Source of the DNA: an uncultured Anaerolineae bacterium
GTDB lineage: Bacteria > Chloroflexota > Anaerolineae > JACIWP01
Direction: 5' to 3'
Length of the DNA: 46,266 bases
Assembly: GCA_938049385.1 (NCBI GenBank)
Contig: CALIBQ010000020.1
Coordinates: 1-46,266 of the forward strand
Position 1 is the stretch's first letter. Every line of letters begins with the position of its first letter. This document shows positions 24,501 to 32,440 of this stretch, piece by piece. A model generated the notes under the pieces. That model was not told the DNA's origin. It made no database searches and saw only the letters and a list, made by a program, of their open reading frames with translations. Both the position numbers and the translations under genes were made by a program.

Positions 24501-25664
24501 ATGGAGCTTGCACCCTTTCTGACCGCCCGCCGGCAGGCCCTGCGCCAAGAGTTGGACCGCCGCAAGCTCGCCGGCGCTGTCATTACCGACCCCAATCACT
24601 TCTTTTACCTGACCGGCCTGCTTCCGAACCCCAACTTTCCCTCCCTGCTTGTGCTGAATGACGTGCGCGCCATTGCTGTTGTTCCCCAGTACGGGGTAGA
24701 TACCTCCGCTCTGCCAGCCGCCTCCGATCCACTGACGGTCACAGCGTATCCCAATCTCACTCTGGCCGACCTGTCGCGCTTTGTGGATGAATATGCGGAG
24801 CGCGAGCGCGCCTTCCTGACGGCCATCCACGAACTGGGGTTGGCTGGCCGGCCTGTCGGTGTGGATGCGCTGTACTTCCCCGTCGGGCTGGCCAAAGCCG
24901 CCGGCTTTGCGCCCGAACATCTGCACGACGTCGGGGCGTTCCTCTATCACCAGAGGGTCATCAAGGATGCCTGGGAACAGGAACAGCTTGCCTTCGCCGC
25001 GCGCCTGAACGACACGGGGTTCGCGGCGGCACAGGCCATCCTGCGCCCCGGTATCAGCGATTACGAGGCCTTCAGCGCGGCCTGGCGTGCCATGGCGGAG
25101 CATCTGGGCGGAGCCTTCGACCTGCACGGGGAGTTCTCGGGCGGGCCGGCCATCACCGGCCAGGGCGGTTGCGCGCCGGTGGGCTACACCTTGCAGGCCG
25201 GCGACCTGCTCATCGCGGACATATATCCCGTCATCCGCGGCTACCAGGCGGACACAACCAGGACGTTTGTGGTGGGTGAGCCGGCTCCCTGGCAAAAGGA
25301 GTGGCATGCCGTCCTGGAGGAAGCCTTGGCACGGGGGGAAGAGGCCATCCGCCCCGGACTGCCGGCCGCGGAGTTGGACCGCATCGTGCGCGGACACGTC
25401 GAACGCCATATGCCGGCCGGCGGCAGTATGTTCCACCATGCCGGCCACGGCATCGGCATCGCCGTGGGCAAAGGGGCGCATTATCCGCCCTTTATCGTCC
25501 CCCACAGCCCGGATATCCTCCAGGAAGGCATGGTGCTGACCCTGGAGCCAGGCCTCTATGTCCCGGGGAAAGGCGGCATGCGCCTGGAGGACAATTACGT
25601 CGTGACCGCGAACGGATGCCGGCCGCTGGACACTTTCCCGAAAACTCTGGTGGTATGCGCCTGA
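24501..25664 (+). CDS. pepQ: M24 family Xaa-Pro peptidase
   Basis: A 387-residue two-domain metallopeptidase cleaving next to proline. The N-terminal creatinase-like domain covers about 1-135 and the pita-bread catalytic domain about 140-387. All five metal ligands of the family are visible: Asp in IADIYPV and in YQADTTRTF (about 240 and 250), His in FHHAGHGIGI (about 312), Glu in TLEPGLY and Glu in GGMRLEDNYVV. It may be an Xaa-Pro dipeptidase or an aminopeptidase P; the sequence does not decide. The ATG at 24501 has GGAGG about five bases upstream, directly after the heptamer array. Its stop is seven bases from the convergent nagA stop. Confidence 0.9.
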   Translation: MELAPFLTARRQALRQELDRRKLAGAVITDPNHFFYLTGLLPNPNFPSLLVLNDVRAIAVVPQYGVDTSALPAASDPLTVTAYPNLTLADLSRFVDEYAERERAFLTAIHELGLAGRPVGVDALYFPVGLAKAAGFAPEHLHDVGAFLYHQRVIKDAWEQEQLAFAARLNDTGFAAAQAILRPGISDYEAFSAAWRAMAEHLGGAFDLHGEFSGGPAITGQGGCAPVGYTLQAGDLLIADIYPVIRGYQADTTRTFVVGEPAPWQKEWHAVLEEALARGEEAIRPGLPAAELDRIVRGHVERHMPAGGSMFHHAGHGIGIAVGKGAHYPPFIVPHSPDILQEGMVLTLEPGLYVPGKGGMRLEDNYVVTANGCRPLDTFPKTLVVCA

Positions 25665-25671
25665 AAGCCTG

Positions 25672-26838
25672 TTACTGATGTAAGCGATCTGGCTCGCCGG
25701 CCCAATAGACCAGCTCGCCGGCAATGATCGTCCCCACGACGCGCAATTCCGGCGTCAGCAGGACGATGTCGGCGTCATAGCCGCGTTTGAGCCAGCCCTT
25801 GCGGCCTCCCCACCCGACCACAGCCGCCGGCGTGGTGCTGACGCACTGCAGAGCCTCCGAGGGAGCGCATTCGGTCATCTGCACCAGGTTGCACAGTGCT
25901 TGGTCCATGGTCAGGATGGAGCCGGCCAGCGTGCCGTCCGGCAGTCGAGCGGCGCCGGTCTGCTGATCCACCACGACCGCGCCGTAGCGTTCCGTAGGGT
26001 GGGTATCGCCGGCAGCCGCCATCGCATCGGTTACCAGTGCAATGAGCTTGGGAGGCTTCAGGTTCCAGGCCATGCGCACCGCCGCCGGGTGCAGGTGCAC
26101 GCCGTCCACAATGAGGCTAACGCGCACACGCGGATCCTCCAGCGCCGCGCCGGCCAGGCCCGGTTCTCGATGATGCAAGGGCCGCATGGCGTTGAACAAA
26201 TGGGTAATAAAGCGCGCGCCGGCGTCAAAAGCAGCTTTCGCCTCCGCGTACGCCGCCTGAGTATGGCCCAGCGCCACCGTCACGCCGGCCCTCTGCAGTC
26301 TGCCGATGAGCTCCAGCGCGCCGGGCAGTTCCGGTGCCAGGGTCACCATGCGCACTCGTTCCAGCGGCTCCCACTCCAAGATGATGCGCGCATCCGGGAG
26401 AAGCAGATACTGCCGGTCGTGCGCGCCGGCCCGCTCCGGGTTCAGGAACGGCCCTTCGAAATGCAGTCCCAGCGGCTGTGCGCCGTTGGCCGGCGCCCTG
26501 ATAACTTCCAGCGCGCGTTTGTACGTTTCCAGGGGCGCGGAGATAATAGTGGGGAGAAAAGCGGTCACGCCGAACTGCGGGAGCCTAGCCGCCACCGCCG
26601 GGATGGACTCCGGCGCTTGGGTGAAGTCATGCCCGAAGCCGCCGTTGATCTGCAGGTCCACGAAGCCCGGCGCGACGAGCAGGCCTTCGGCGTTGAGGAT
26701 CATGTCAGCGCCGGCAGTTGGCGCGGCCGGCATATCAGAAACGCGCGCAATGCGCCCATCTTCGACCAGGACACTGCCTGTCCGCAGAACCGTGATGGGT
26801 GTGAAGATTCGCCCACCAGTGATGAGCAAGCGCCTCAT
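25672..26838 (-). CDS. nagA: N-acetylglucosamine-6-phosphate deacetylase
   Basis: A 388-residue amidohydrolase removing acetate from GlcNAc-6-phosphate in amino-sugar and cell-wall recycling. Motifs in order: GFVDLQINGGFGHDF (58-72), the metal Glu in GLHFEGPFLNPERAGAH (124-140), ALGHTQA (His about 196), ITHLFNAM (His about 217), IVDGVHLHP, and the catalytic Asp in LVTDAMAAAG. The ATG at 26838 is chosen because AGGAGGT lies seven bases upstream; the open frame runs 33 codons further into intergenic sequence without one. No nagB or transporter is adjacent. It diverges from the carbamoyltransferase gene across 75 bases. Confidence 0.93.
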   Translation of the reverse strand: MRRLLITGGRIFTPITVLRTGSVLVEDGRIARVSDMPAAPTAGADMILNAEGLLVAPGFVDLQINGGFGHDFTQAPESIPAVAARLPQFGVTAFLPTIISAPLETYKRALEVIRAPANGAQPLGLHFEGPFLNPERAGAHDRQYLLLPDARIILEWEPLERVRMVTLAPELPGALELIGRLQRAGVTVALGHTQAAYAEAKAAFDAGARFITHLFNAMRPLHHREPGLAGAALEDPRVRVSLIVDGVHLHPAAVRMAWNLKPPKLIALVTDAMAAAGDTHPTERYGAVVVDQQTGAARLPDGTLAGSILTMDQALCNLVQMTECAPSEALQCVSTTPAAVVGWGGRKGWLKRGYDADIVLLTPELRVVGTIIAGELVYWAGEPDRLHQ

Positions 26839-26913
26839 GATCCTACCTCCTGTGATAATGCGCGATGCTCTGGGTACATTATACAACGATATACAGTGGA
26901 AGGAGACATCAAT

Positions 26914-27963
26914 ATGGGCATCGTCGAACGTCTGCACGGCAAGGACCTATTGTGTACGCAGGATTGGAGCATCGAGGAAATCGAAACGGTGCTAGCACTG
27001 GCCGGCCGCATGAAGCAGGACCGCTTCGCGCCGGCGTTCACCTCCCTCCTCAAACACCGCACCTTCTCCATGCTGTTCTACAGCCCTTCCCTGCGCACCC
27101 GACAGAGCTTCGAATGCGCCGCCACTGAGCTGGGAGGGCATGCGCAGTACCTGGAGCCGCGCATGATGCGGCTGAAATCCGGCGGGAGCGCCGGCGAAAC
27201 CATCGAGGACGCCGCCCAAGTCATGAGCCGGTATGCCTGCGGGTTGGGCATCCGCATCTTAGAGGACCAGATCGGTGCATACGGCGAAGGAGCCGCTCTC
27301 ATCCGAGAGTACGCGCGCTGGGCCAGCGTGCCCGTTATCTCCATGGCCGATGACCGCTTTCACCCCTGTCAGGGACTGGCCGATATCATGGGTCTGCGAG
27401 AGCATCTCGGAGATTTGCGCGGCAAGAAACTGCTCATCACCTGGGCCAGCGGGGCGCTGGCGCGCTCCTGGTGCTCCGTCCAAGAGACGCTTCTGCTTGC
27501 CTCCCGCATGGGCATGCACATCACCCTGGCTTATCCCGAAGGTTATGATCTGGACCCGGAGGTCATCGCCTGGGCGGAGGACAACTGTCTTGCTTCTGCC
27601 GGCTCCTTGGACATCATCCACGACCCGTACAGCGGCTATGCCGGCGCGCATGTTGTCTATTCCCGCAACTGGATGAGCCCACAGGCATATGCCGGCGGCC
27701 AGTTCCAGAAACAGCGGGAGATCGAGCGCTCGCTGGCCCTGCCCGAATGGATTTGCGACGCCGAGCGTATGGCCCGCACCGAGAACGCCCTTTTCATCCA
27801 CCCCATGCCGGTCGATCGCGGCTACGAGGTTACGGACGAAGTCGCCAGCGGACAGCGCTCCATCATCTACGACATCGCCGAGAACCGTCTGCATGTCCAA
27901 AAAGCGGTGATGGCGCTCACTATGGCGGAACTGCCGGCCCGCCCTGAAGCATTTCAGGGATAA
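26914..27963 (+). CDS. Ornithine/N-acetylornithine-type carbamoyltransferase of uncertain substrate
   Basis: A 349-residue ATCase/OTCase superfamily enzyme. The carbamoyl-phosphate motif is YSPSLRTRQSFE in place of S-T-R-T-R, and the second motif is HPCQGLADI. The segment GKKLLITWASG...GMHITLAYPEGYDLDPEV resembles YgeW and N-acetylornithine carbamoyltransferases, as does ENRLHVQKAVMA near the C-terminus. In place of the HCLP motif of ornithine and acetylornithine enzymes it has FIHPMPVDRG, closer to the HPxPxxRG of aspartate enzymes. So the reaction is carbamoyl transfer to an amine, but the acceptor is open. AAGGAG lies seven bases before the ATG. No arginine-pathway gene is adjacent. Confidence 0.85.
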   Translation: MGIVERLHGKDLLCTQDWSIEEIETVLALAGRMKQDRFAPAFTSLLKHRTFSMLFYSPSLRTRQSFECAATELGGHAQYLEPRMMRLKSGGSAGETIEDAAQVMSRYACGLGIRILEDQIGAYGEGAALIREYARWASVPVISMADDRFHPCQGLADIMGLREHLGDLRGKKLLITWASGALARSWCSVQETLLLASRMGMHITLAYPEGYDLDPEVIAWAEDNCLASAGSLDIIHDPYSGYAGAHVVYSRNWMSPQAYAGGQFQKQREIERSLALPEWICDAERMARTENALFIHPMPVDRGYEVTDEVASGQRSIIYDIAENRLHVQKAVMALTMAELPARPEAFQG

Positions 27964-28055
27964 CTCCCGCCAGACAATTTGCCAAGCTGTCCATTTTGAT
28001 ATATGATTTACGCAATCTGATACATCAACTATCGAGAGCAGTATACCAATGTGCT

Positions 28056-28085
28056 TTGGCAACTTTCCGCATGTTCCTGTATACT
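28056..28085 (+). promoter_or_regulatory. Promoter of the aminotransferase-PrpD-panB operon
   Basis: TTGGCA at 28056-28061, 18 bases, TATACT at 28080-28085. The start codon lies 43 bases downstream. The rest of 27964-28128 shows no other feature. Confidence 0.65.
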
Positions 28086-28128
28086 GTATTGGTCGAGAGA
28101 GACAGACGCCACCATAGGAGACAGGGTT

Positions 28129-29301
28129 ATGAACCTCGAAGACTTCGCCGAACGTGTCCGCCCACTGAAAGCTGAAGGAGCCTATGCGGTGCTGGCGCGC
28201 GCCAAAGCGCTGGAAGCCCAGGGACGCAGCATTATCCATCTTGAGATCGGCCAGCCGGACTTCCCTACCCCTGCGCACATCGCTGAAGCCGGCATCCAGG
28301 CCATCCGGGCCGGCAGGACCCGCTATACCCCGCCGGCCGGCACCGCTGACCTGCGCGCCGCCATCGCTGAGGTCGCCGGCAAATGGCGCGGCATGACCTT
28401 CTTCCCAGAAGAGGTCATTGTGGGGCCGGGTGCCAAGCCGGCGATTTATTTCGCTGCCCTCGCCCTGGTGGAACCCGGCGAAGAGGTCATTATCCCGGAC
28501 CCCGGCTTCCCCTCGTACGCTTCCATCGTGCGCCTGGTAGGCGGCGTACCCGTTCCTGTCCGACTGGACCCCGATGAGCTGTACAATTTCGACATGCAGG
28601 ACTTCCGCCAGAAAATCAGCCACCGCACCAAACTGGTCATCATGAACTCTCCCTCTAACCCCACCGGCGGCGTCACGCCCCTGCATGTCCTGGAGCAGAT
28701 CGCCACAGAGGTTCAGCGGGTAGACGCATGGGTCATCTCCGATGAGATTTACTGCCAGCTCGTCTATGAAGGGGAGGCTCCCTCTATCGCCACCCTGCCG
28801 GGGATGCGGGAGCGCACCATCATCGTGGACGGCTTCTCCAAGACATATTCCATGACCGGGTGGCGCCTGGGCTTCGGCATTATGCCGCCGGCCCTGGCCG
28901 AGCGCGTCGGCCTGCTCGTCACGCACACCATCGGCTGTACAGCCGACTTCACCCAGGCCGCCGGCGTGGCCGCCCTGCGCGGCGACTTCTCCACCGTCGA
29001 GGAGATGCGGCAGTCCTTCCGCCAGCGGCGCGATCTCACCGTGGCGGCACTCAACGCCCTGCCGGGCGTGCGCTGTGCCATGCCTAAGGGCGCGTTCTAT
29101 GTCTTCCCGGACATCCGCAGTTACGGCCGCTCGTCGCGCGAGATGGCCGATTATCTCCTGGAAAGGGCCGGCGTGGCCCTGCTGGCCGGCTCTGACTTCG
29201 GTCCTGGCGGAGAGGGTTTCCTGCGCATCTCCTACGCCACCGCCTGGGAGCAAATCCGTGAGGGCATCGAGCGCATGCGCCAGGCCCTGGCCCAATTGTG
29301 A
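28129..29301 (+). CDS. Class I/II pyridoxal-phosphate aminotransferase
   Basis: A 390-residue fold-type I enzyme of the aspartate-aminotransferase superfamily. It has the N-terminal IHLEIGQPDFPTP, the cofactor-phosphate region VGPGAKPAI, NSPSNPTGG, the SDEIYCQL aspartate, and the Schiff-base Lys 238 in VDGFSKTYSMTGWRLGF. The conserved C-terminal Arg is in GEGFLRISYA. Substrates are not decidable. AGGAG lies ten bases before the ATG. It is followed by the MmgE/PrpD gene (47 bases) and panB (28 bases), so it may supply or remove the amino group of a keto acid used by them. Confidence 0.92.
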   Translation: MNLEDFAERVRPLKAEGAYAVLARAKALEAQGRSIIHLEIGQPDFPTPAHIAEAGIQAIRAGRTRYTPPAGTADLRAAIAEVAGKWRGMTFFPEEVIVGPGAKPAIYFAALALVEPGEEVIIPDPGFPSYASIVRLVGGVPVPVRLDPDELYNFDMQDFRQKISHRTKLVIMNSPSNPTGGVTPLHVLEQIATEVQRVDAWVISDEIYCQLVYEGEAPSIATLPGMRERTIIVDGFSKTYSMTGWRLGFGIMPPALAERVGLLVTHTIGCTADFTQAAGVAALRGDFSTVEEMRQSFRQRRDLTVAALNALPGVRCAMPKGAFYVFPDIRSYGRSSREMADYLLERAGVALLAGSDFGPGGEGFLRISYATAWEQIREGIERMRQALAQL

Positions 29302-29348
29302 GCATCAGCGTCCGCTTGGATGGTCCAGTATGTAAGAAGGGGGCGAGT

Positions 29349-30731
29349 ATGTGTGCACAAAGGATGAATGGCAATGAGCTGGCAGTTCGCTTCATCACCA
29401 CCCTGACGTGGAACAAGATTCCGGAAGCCGCTCAGCGCAAAGCGCGCATGGCACTGCTAGATGTGCTGGGGGCCACTATGGCCGGCACATTGACCGCCAT
29501 CGCCGACATCACCGCCGGCTTTGCGGCGGATGTATGGCCGGGCACTGAGGCGACCATCCTGTGGCGCGGCCGGCGCGCCTCCGCCATCGGCGCCGCCTTC
29601 GCCAACGGCTATGCCGCCAACGGCATTGACATTGATGACTGCGGCTGGTACACGAAAGGTCATCCAGGTGTCCAGGTTTTCCCCACTTCCCTGGCCTTGT
29701 GCGAGGCACACAACCTCAGCGGCGCCGACCTGCTGACCGGCATGGTGATCGGCTACGAGATCGCCCACCGCGCGGCCCGTATCTGGCACGCCACCCACGA
29801 GATTTACCAGGCCTGCGGTTCCTGGGGTTCGGTAGCCTGCGCCGCCATCGCCGGCCACCTGCTCCGCCTGCGCCCCGAACAGGTGCATCACGCCCTGGGC
29901 ATTGCTGAATACCATGCCCCCAACCTGCCCATGATGCGCGATATTGACCACCCCACCATGGTCAAGCACGGCATTGGCTGGGGCACCATGACCGGCATCA
30001 CCGCCGCTATGCTCGCCCGCCGGGGCTTCACCGGCATCCCCAGTCTCTTTGGCTTCGACGAATATTACGATTGGGTGGCCGATCTGGGCGAGAACTACAT
30101 CATGGTGGATGGCGTCGGCTTCAAAATTTACGCCTCGTGTGCCTGGAGCCATCCGCCCATCAACGTCACCAAGCGCCTCATGGAAGAGCATCATATCACC
30201 GTGGACAACATCGCCCGCATCAAAATCATCGGTCCGCACGAGACGGTGCGGTTGGGCAACAAACTCCCCACCACCACCGAGGAGGCACAGTTCAACACCG
30301 CTTGGCCGCTGGCCGTATATCTCCTGGACGGCGAGCTGGGCCCGCGCCAAATTCTGGAATACCGCCTGCAGGACCCCAAGGTGCGCGAACTGGCCTCGCG
30401 CATCGAGCTGGAGGAATCGCCGGAGCTGAGCGAACTGCACAACCGCGGCATGGCCGGCGACCCCAAAGGCGGCTTCTTCGCTATCGCCGAAATCACCCTC
30501 AAAGATGGGCGCGTCTTGCGCTCCGTCCCGGCCGACGCCGGCGTCAAATACGCCGGCTGGACCGAGGAAGAGGTCGAGCGCAAGTTCCGCTGGCTCCTCA
30601 AGGATATCGTCGAGCCAGAACGCATTGACCGCCTGGTTGATCTCGTCTGGCATTTCGACAAGGCATCGGATGTTCACGAGCTAGTGCGCCTGGCCACGAT
30701 ACATCAGGTGCCGGCTTGGCTACATGCATAA
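29349..30731 (+). CDS. MmgE/PrpD family protein
   Basis: A 460-residue enzyme of the family that includes 2-methylcitrate dehydratase, cis-aconitate decarboxylase and iminodisuccinate epimerase. Family blocks are ALLDVLGATMAG, FANGYAANGIDIDDCG with the active-site Asp pair, KGHPGVQVFPTSLA, GYEIAHRAA, and KIYASCAWSHPPINV, where family members bind the substrate carboxylates. GAAGGGGG precedes the ATG at 29349; an ATG 15 bases later is also possible. No citrate-synthase-like or methylisocitrate-lyase gene is near, so the methylcitrate cycle is not supported and the substrate is open. Confidence 0.88.
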   Translation: MCAQRMNGNELAVRFITTLTWNKIPEAAQRKARMALLDVLGATMAGTLTAIADITAGFAADVWPGTEATILWRGRRASAIGAAFANGYAANGIDIDDCGWYTKGHPGVQVFPTSLALCEAHNLSGADLLTGMVIGYEIAHRAARIWHATHEIYQACGSWGSVACAAIAGHLLRLRPEQVHHALGIAEYHAPNLPMMRDIDHPTMVKHGIGWGTMTGITAAMLARRGFTGIPSLFGFDEYYDWVADLGENYIMVDGVGFKIYASCAWSHPPINVTKRLMEEHHITVDNIARIKIIGPHETVRLGNKLPTTTEEAQFNTAWPLAVYLLDGELGPRQILEYRLQDPKVRELASRIELEESPELSELHNRGMAGDPKGGFFAIAEITLKDGRVLRSVPADAGVKYAGWTEEEVERKFRWLLKDIVEPERIDRLVDLVWHFDKASDVHELVRLATIHQVPAWLHA

Positions 30732-30759
30732 CCATTCTTTTTCCCAAGGAGGAATCCCT

Positions 30760-31599
30760 ATGCCCAAGAAAAAATCGATCCTGGACTTCTATGAGATGAA
30801 GAAGCGCGGCGAAAAGGTGGTCTGGATCACCGCCTATGACGCGCCCACCGCCGCCTGCGCCGAAGCCGCCGGCGTGGACATGCTCCTGGTCGGCGACTCG
30901 CTCGGCATGTGCGTCTACGGCTATCCGAGCACCATCCCGGTAACCATGGAGATGTGCATCCGCCATACCGAGGCGGTGCGCCGCGCCGCGCCCAACACGT
31001 TCGTCATCGGTGACATGCCCTTCATGTCCTATCAGACCACTACGGCGGACGCGGTGTACAACGCCGGCCGCTTCCTGAAAGAAGCCGGCGCCGACGCCAT
31101 CAAGCTGGAGGGCGGGGTGCGCGTGGCGGACAAGATCAAAGCCATCGTCGAGGCCGGCATCGTCGTCTTCGGCCACATCGGCCTGACGCCGCAGTCCTCC
31201 GGCCAGCTCGGCGGGTTCAAGGCCCAGGGGCGCACCCTGGAGACCGCCAAGCTCATGCTTCAGGACGCGCTGGCGGTCCAGGAAGCCGGCGCCCATGCCC
31301 TGCTGGTCGAGGCAGTGGCACCGGAAGTGACCAAGCTCATCCATGAGCGCCTGCGCATCCCGGTGTACGGCATTGGCGCCGGCCCGCACTGCGACGGCCA
31401 GCTCCTCATCGTCTCCGACCTGCTGGGCATCTTCGAAGCCTTCACACCCAAGTTCGTCAAGAAGTACGCCAACCTGGCAGAAGAGATGAAGAAAGCCTTT
31501 GCCCAGTATGCCGAGGAGGTGCGCAACGGCACATTCCCCGGTCCCGAGCACGTCTATCCCATGCTCCCCGGCGAGGCCGAGAAGCTCAGCGAGCTGTAA
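30760..31599 (+). CDS. panB: 3-methyl-2-oxobutanoate hydroxymethyltransferase
   Basis: A 279-residue TIM-barrel enzyme making ketopantoate from 2-oxoisovalerate and methylene-tetrahydrofolate, the first committed step to pantothenate and CoA. The family motifs are VVWITAYDAPTAACAEAAGVDMLLVGDSLG with the metal Asp, TTADAVYNAGRFLKEAGADAIKLEGG, GHIGLTPQ, and the catalytic Glu in LLVEAVAP followed by GIGAGPHCDGQLLI. CAAGGAGGAA lies a few bases before the ATG at 30760. No panC or panD is adjacent. It closes the operon with a clear terminator. The neighbours leave room for a related oxo-acid substrate, but the family match is good. Confidence 0.92.
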   Translation: MPKKKSILDFYEMKKRGEKVVWITAYDAPTAACAEAAGVDMLLVGDSLGMCVYGYPSTIPVTMEMCIRHTEAVRRAAPNTFVIGDMPFMSYQTTTADAVYNAGRFLKEAGADAIKLEGGVRVADKIKAIVEAGIVVFGHIGLTPQSSGQLGGFKAQGRTLETAKLMLQDALAVQEAGAHALLVEAVAPEVTKLIHERLRIPVYGIGAGPHCDGQLLIVSDLLGIFEAFTPKFVKKYANLAEEMKKAFAQYAEEVRNGTFPGPEHVYPMLPGEAEKLSEL

Positions 31600-31621
31600 T
31601 ATCCCTTCCACGTGATGGCAG

Positions 31622-31654
31622 AGGGGCGGTAGTGATGCCGCCCCTTTTGTTTTC
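31622..31654 (+). terminator. Intrinsic terminator after panB
   Basis: AGGGGCGG (31622-31629) pairs with CCGCCCCT (31638-31645), an eight-base stem and loop, followed by TTTTGTTTT. Confidence 0.88.
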
Positions 31655-31670
31655 TTGCCGGCCTCTCGAA

Positions 31671-31698
31671 TTGCCTCGTCAAATGGAACGGGTATAAT
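31671..31698 (+). promoter_or_regulatory. Promoter of the REP-associated transposase
   Basis: TTGCCT at 31671-31676, 16 bases and a perfect TATAAT at 31693-31698, about 48 bases before the start codon. Confidence 0.65.
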
Positions 31699-31745
31699 GG
31701 GTGTTATCTGCCGGCTGTCCCATAATACCAGGAGGAATGCAGGAC

Positions 31746-32408
31746 ATGCCGAATGATTCAGACGCCCGTCATCGGCGTTCCATCCGTCTGTCGGGATATG
31801 ATTATTCCCTGGCCGGCTGGTACTTCGTCACCATTGTGACACAGGGACGTGCCTGTTTATTCGGCAGCGTCGTGAGCGGCGAGATGATGCTCAATGACAT
31901 TGGTCATCTCATTGAACTCTATTGGAACAACATTCCAGCCCATTCCCCCAACGTGCGGTTGGACGCATTCGTCATCATGCCCAACCATATCCACGGCATC
32001 ATCATTATCACAAACCCCAATAACGTAGGGGCAGGCCTTGTGCCTGCCCAACCCAATTTGGCAGGCCTTGTGCCTGCCCGGGGCGATCCAGGGGCAACCA
32101 CAAGGGTTGCCCCAACAGGAGGTGTCCCAACAGGGGGTGCCTCAACAGGGAATGTCCCAAAGAGCGTTGCCCCTACGTTGGGGGATATTGTCGGGGCATT
32201 CAAATCGGTTACGACCGTGGAATATATTCGCGGTGTGCAACAGGGGCTGTGGATGTCGTTCCACAAACGGTTATGGCAGCGCAATTATTACGAACGCATC
32301 ATCCGCAGTGAACGAGGACTGACCGCCGTTCGGCAGTACATTCATGACAATCCAACCAACTGGGAATCGGATGCCGAACGTCCTGCCTCGCATCCAATGA
32401 CTACCTGA
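31746..32408 (+). CDS. REP-associated tyrosine transposase (RAYT, Y1/IS200-like)
   Basis: A 220-residue HUH endonuclease of the TnpA_REP type, which handles single-stranded REP hairpins. It has RRSIRLSGYDYSLAGWYFVTIVT at the start, VIMPNHIHGIIII with the HUH histidines, and the C-terminal LWQRNYYERIIRSE...YIHDNPTNW typical of RAYTs. Between the HUH motif and the C-terminal helix lies a Gly/Pro/Ala/Thr-rich insert of about 55 residues (roughly 95-150), coded by REP-like palindromes. AGGAGG precedes ATG 31746 by ten bases; ATG 31737 is nearer and less likely. The gene is followed after 32 bases by deoA/pdp, which may share its message. Confidence 0.9.
   Translation: MPNDSDARHRRSIRLSGYDYSLAGWYFVTIVTQGRACLFGSVVSGEMMLNDIGHLIELYWNNIPAHSPNVRLDAFVIMPNHIHGIIIITNPNNVGAGLVPAQPNLAGLVPARGDPGATTRVAPTGGVPTGGASTGNVPKSVAPTLGDIVGAFKSVTTVEYIRGVQQGLWMSFHKRLWQRNYYERIIRSERGLTAVRQYIHDNPTNWESDAERPASHPMTT
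32028..32113 (+). repeat. REP-like palindromes inside the RAYT coding sequence
   Basis: A 20-base sequence, GGCAGGCCTTGTGCCTGCCC, occurs exactly twice (32030-32049 and 32060-32079); each copy is a hairpin. A third hairpin pairs GGGGCAACC (32091-32099) with GGTTGCCCC (32105-32113) and has the same layout as units downstream at 33.8 kb. Similar broken units continue to about 32180. All keep the reading frame open. Confidence 0.85.
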
Positions 32409-32440
32409 ACTGCATCATCCTGCCGAAGGAGGCAACCGCC

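Noticed and set aside
32028-32180. CRISPR-like array in the RAYT gene
   Set aside because: The repeats are short hairpins with irregular spacing, keep the reading frame open, and match the REP units at 33.8 kb. No cas gene is present.
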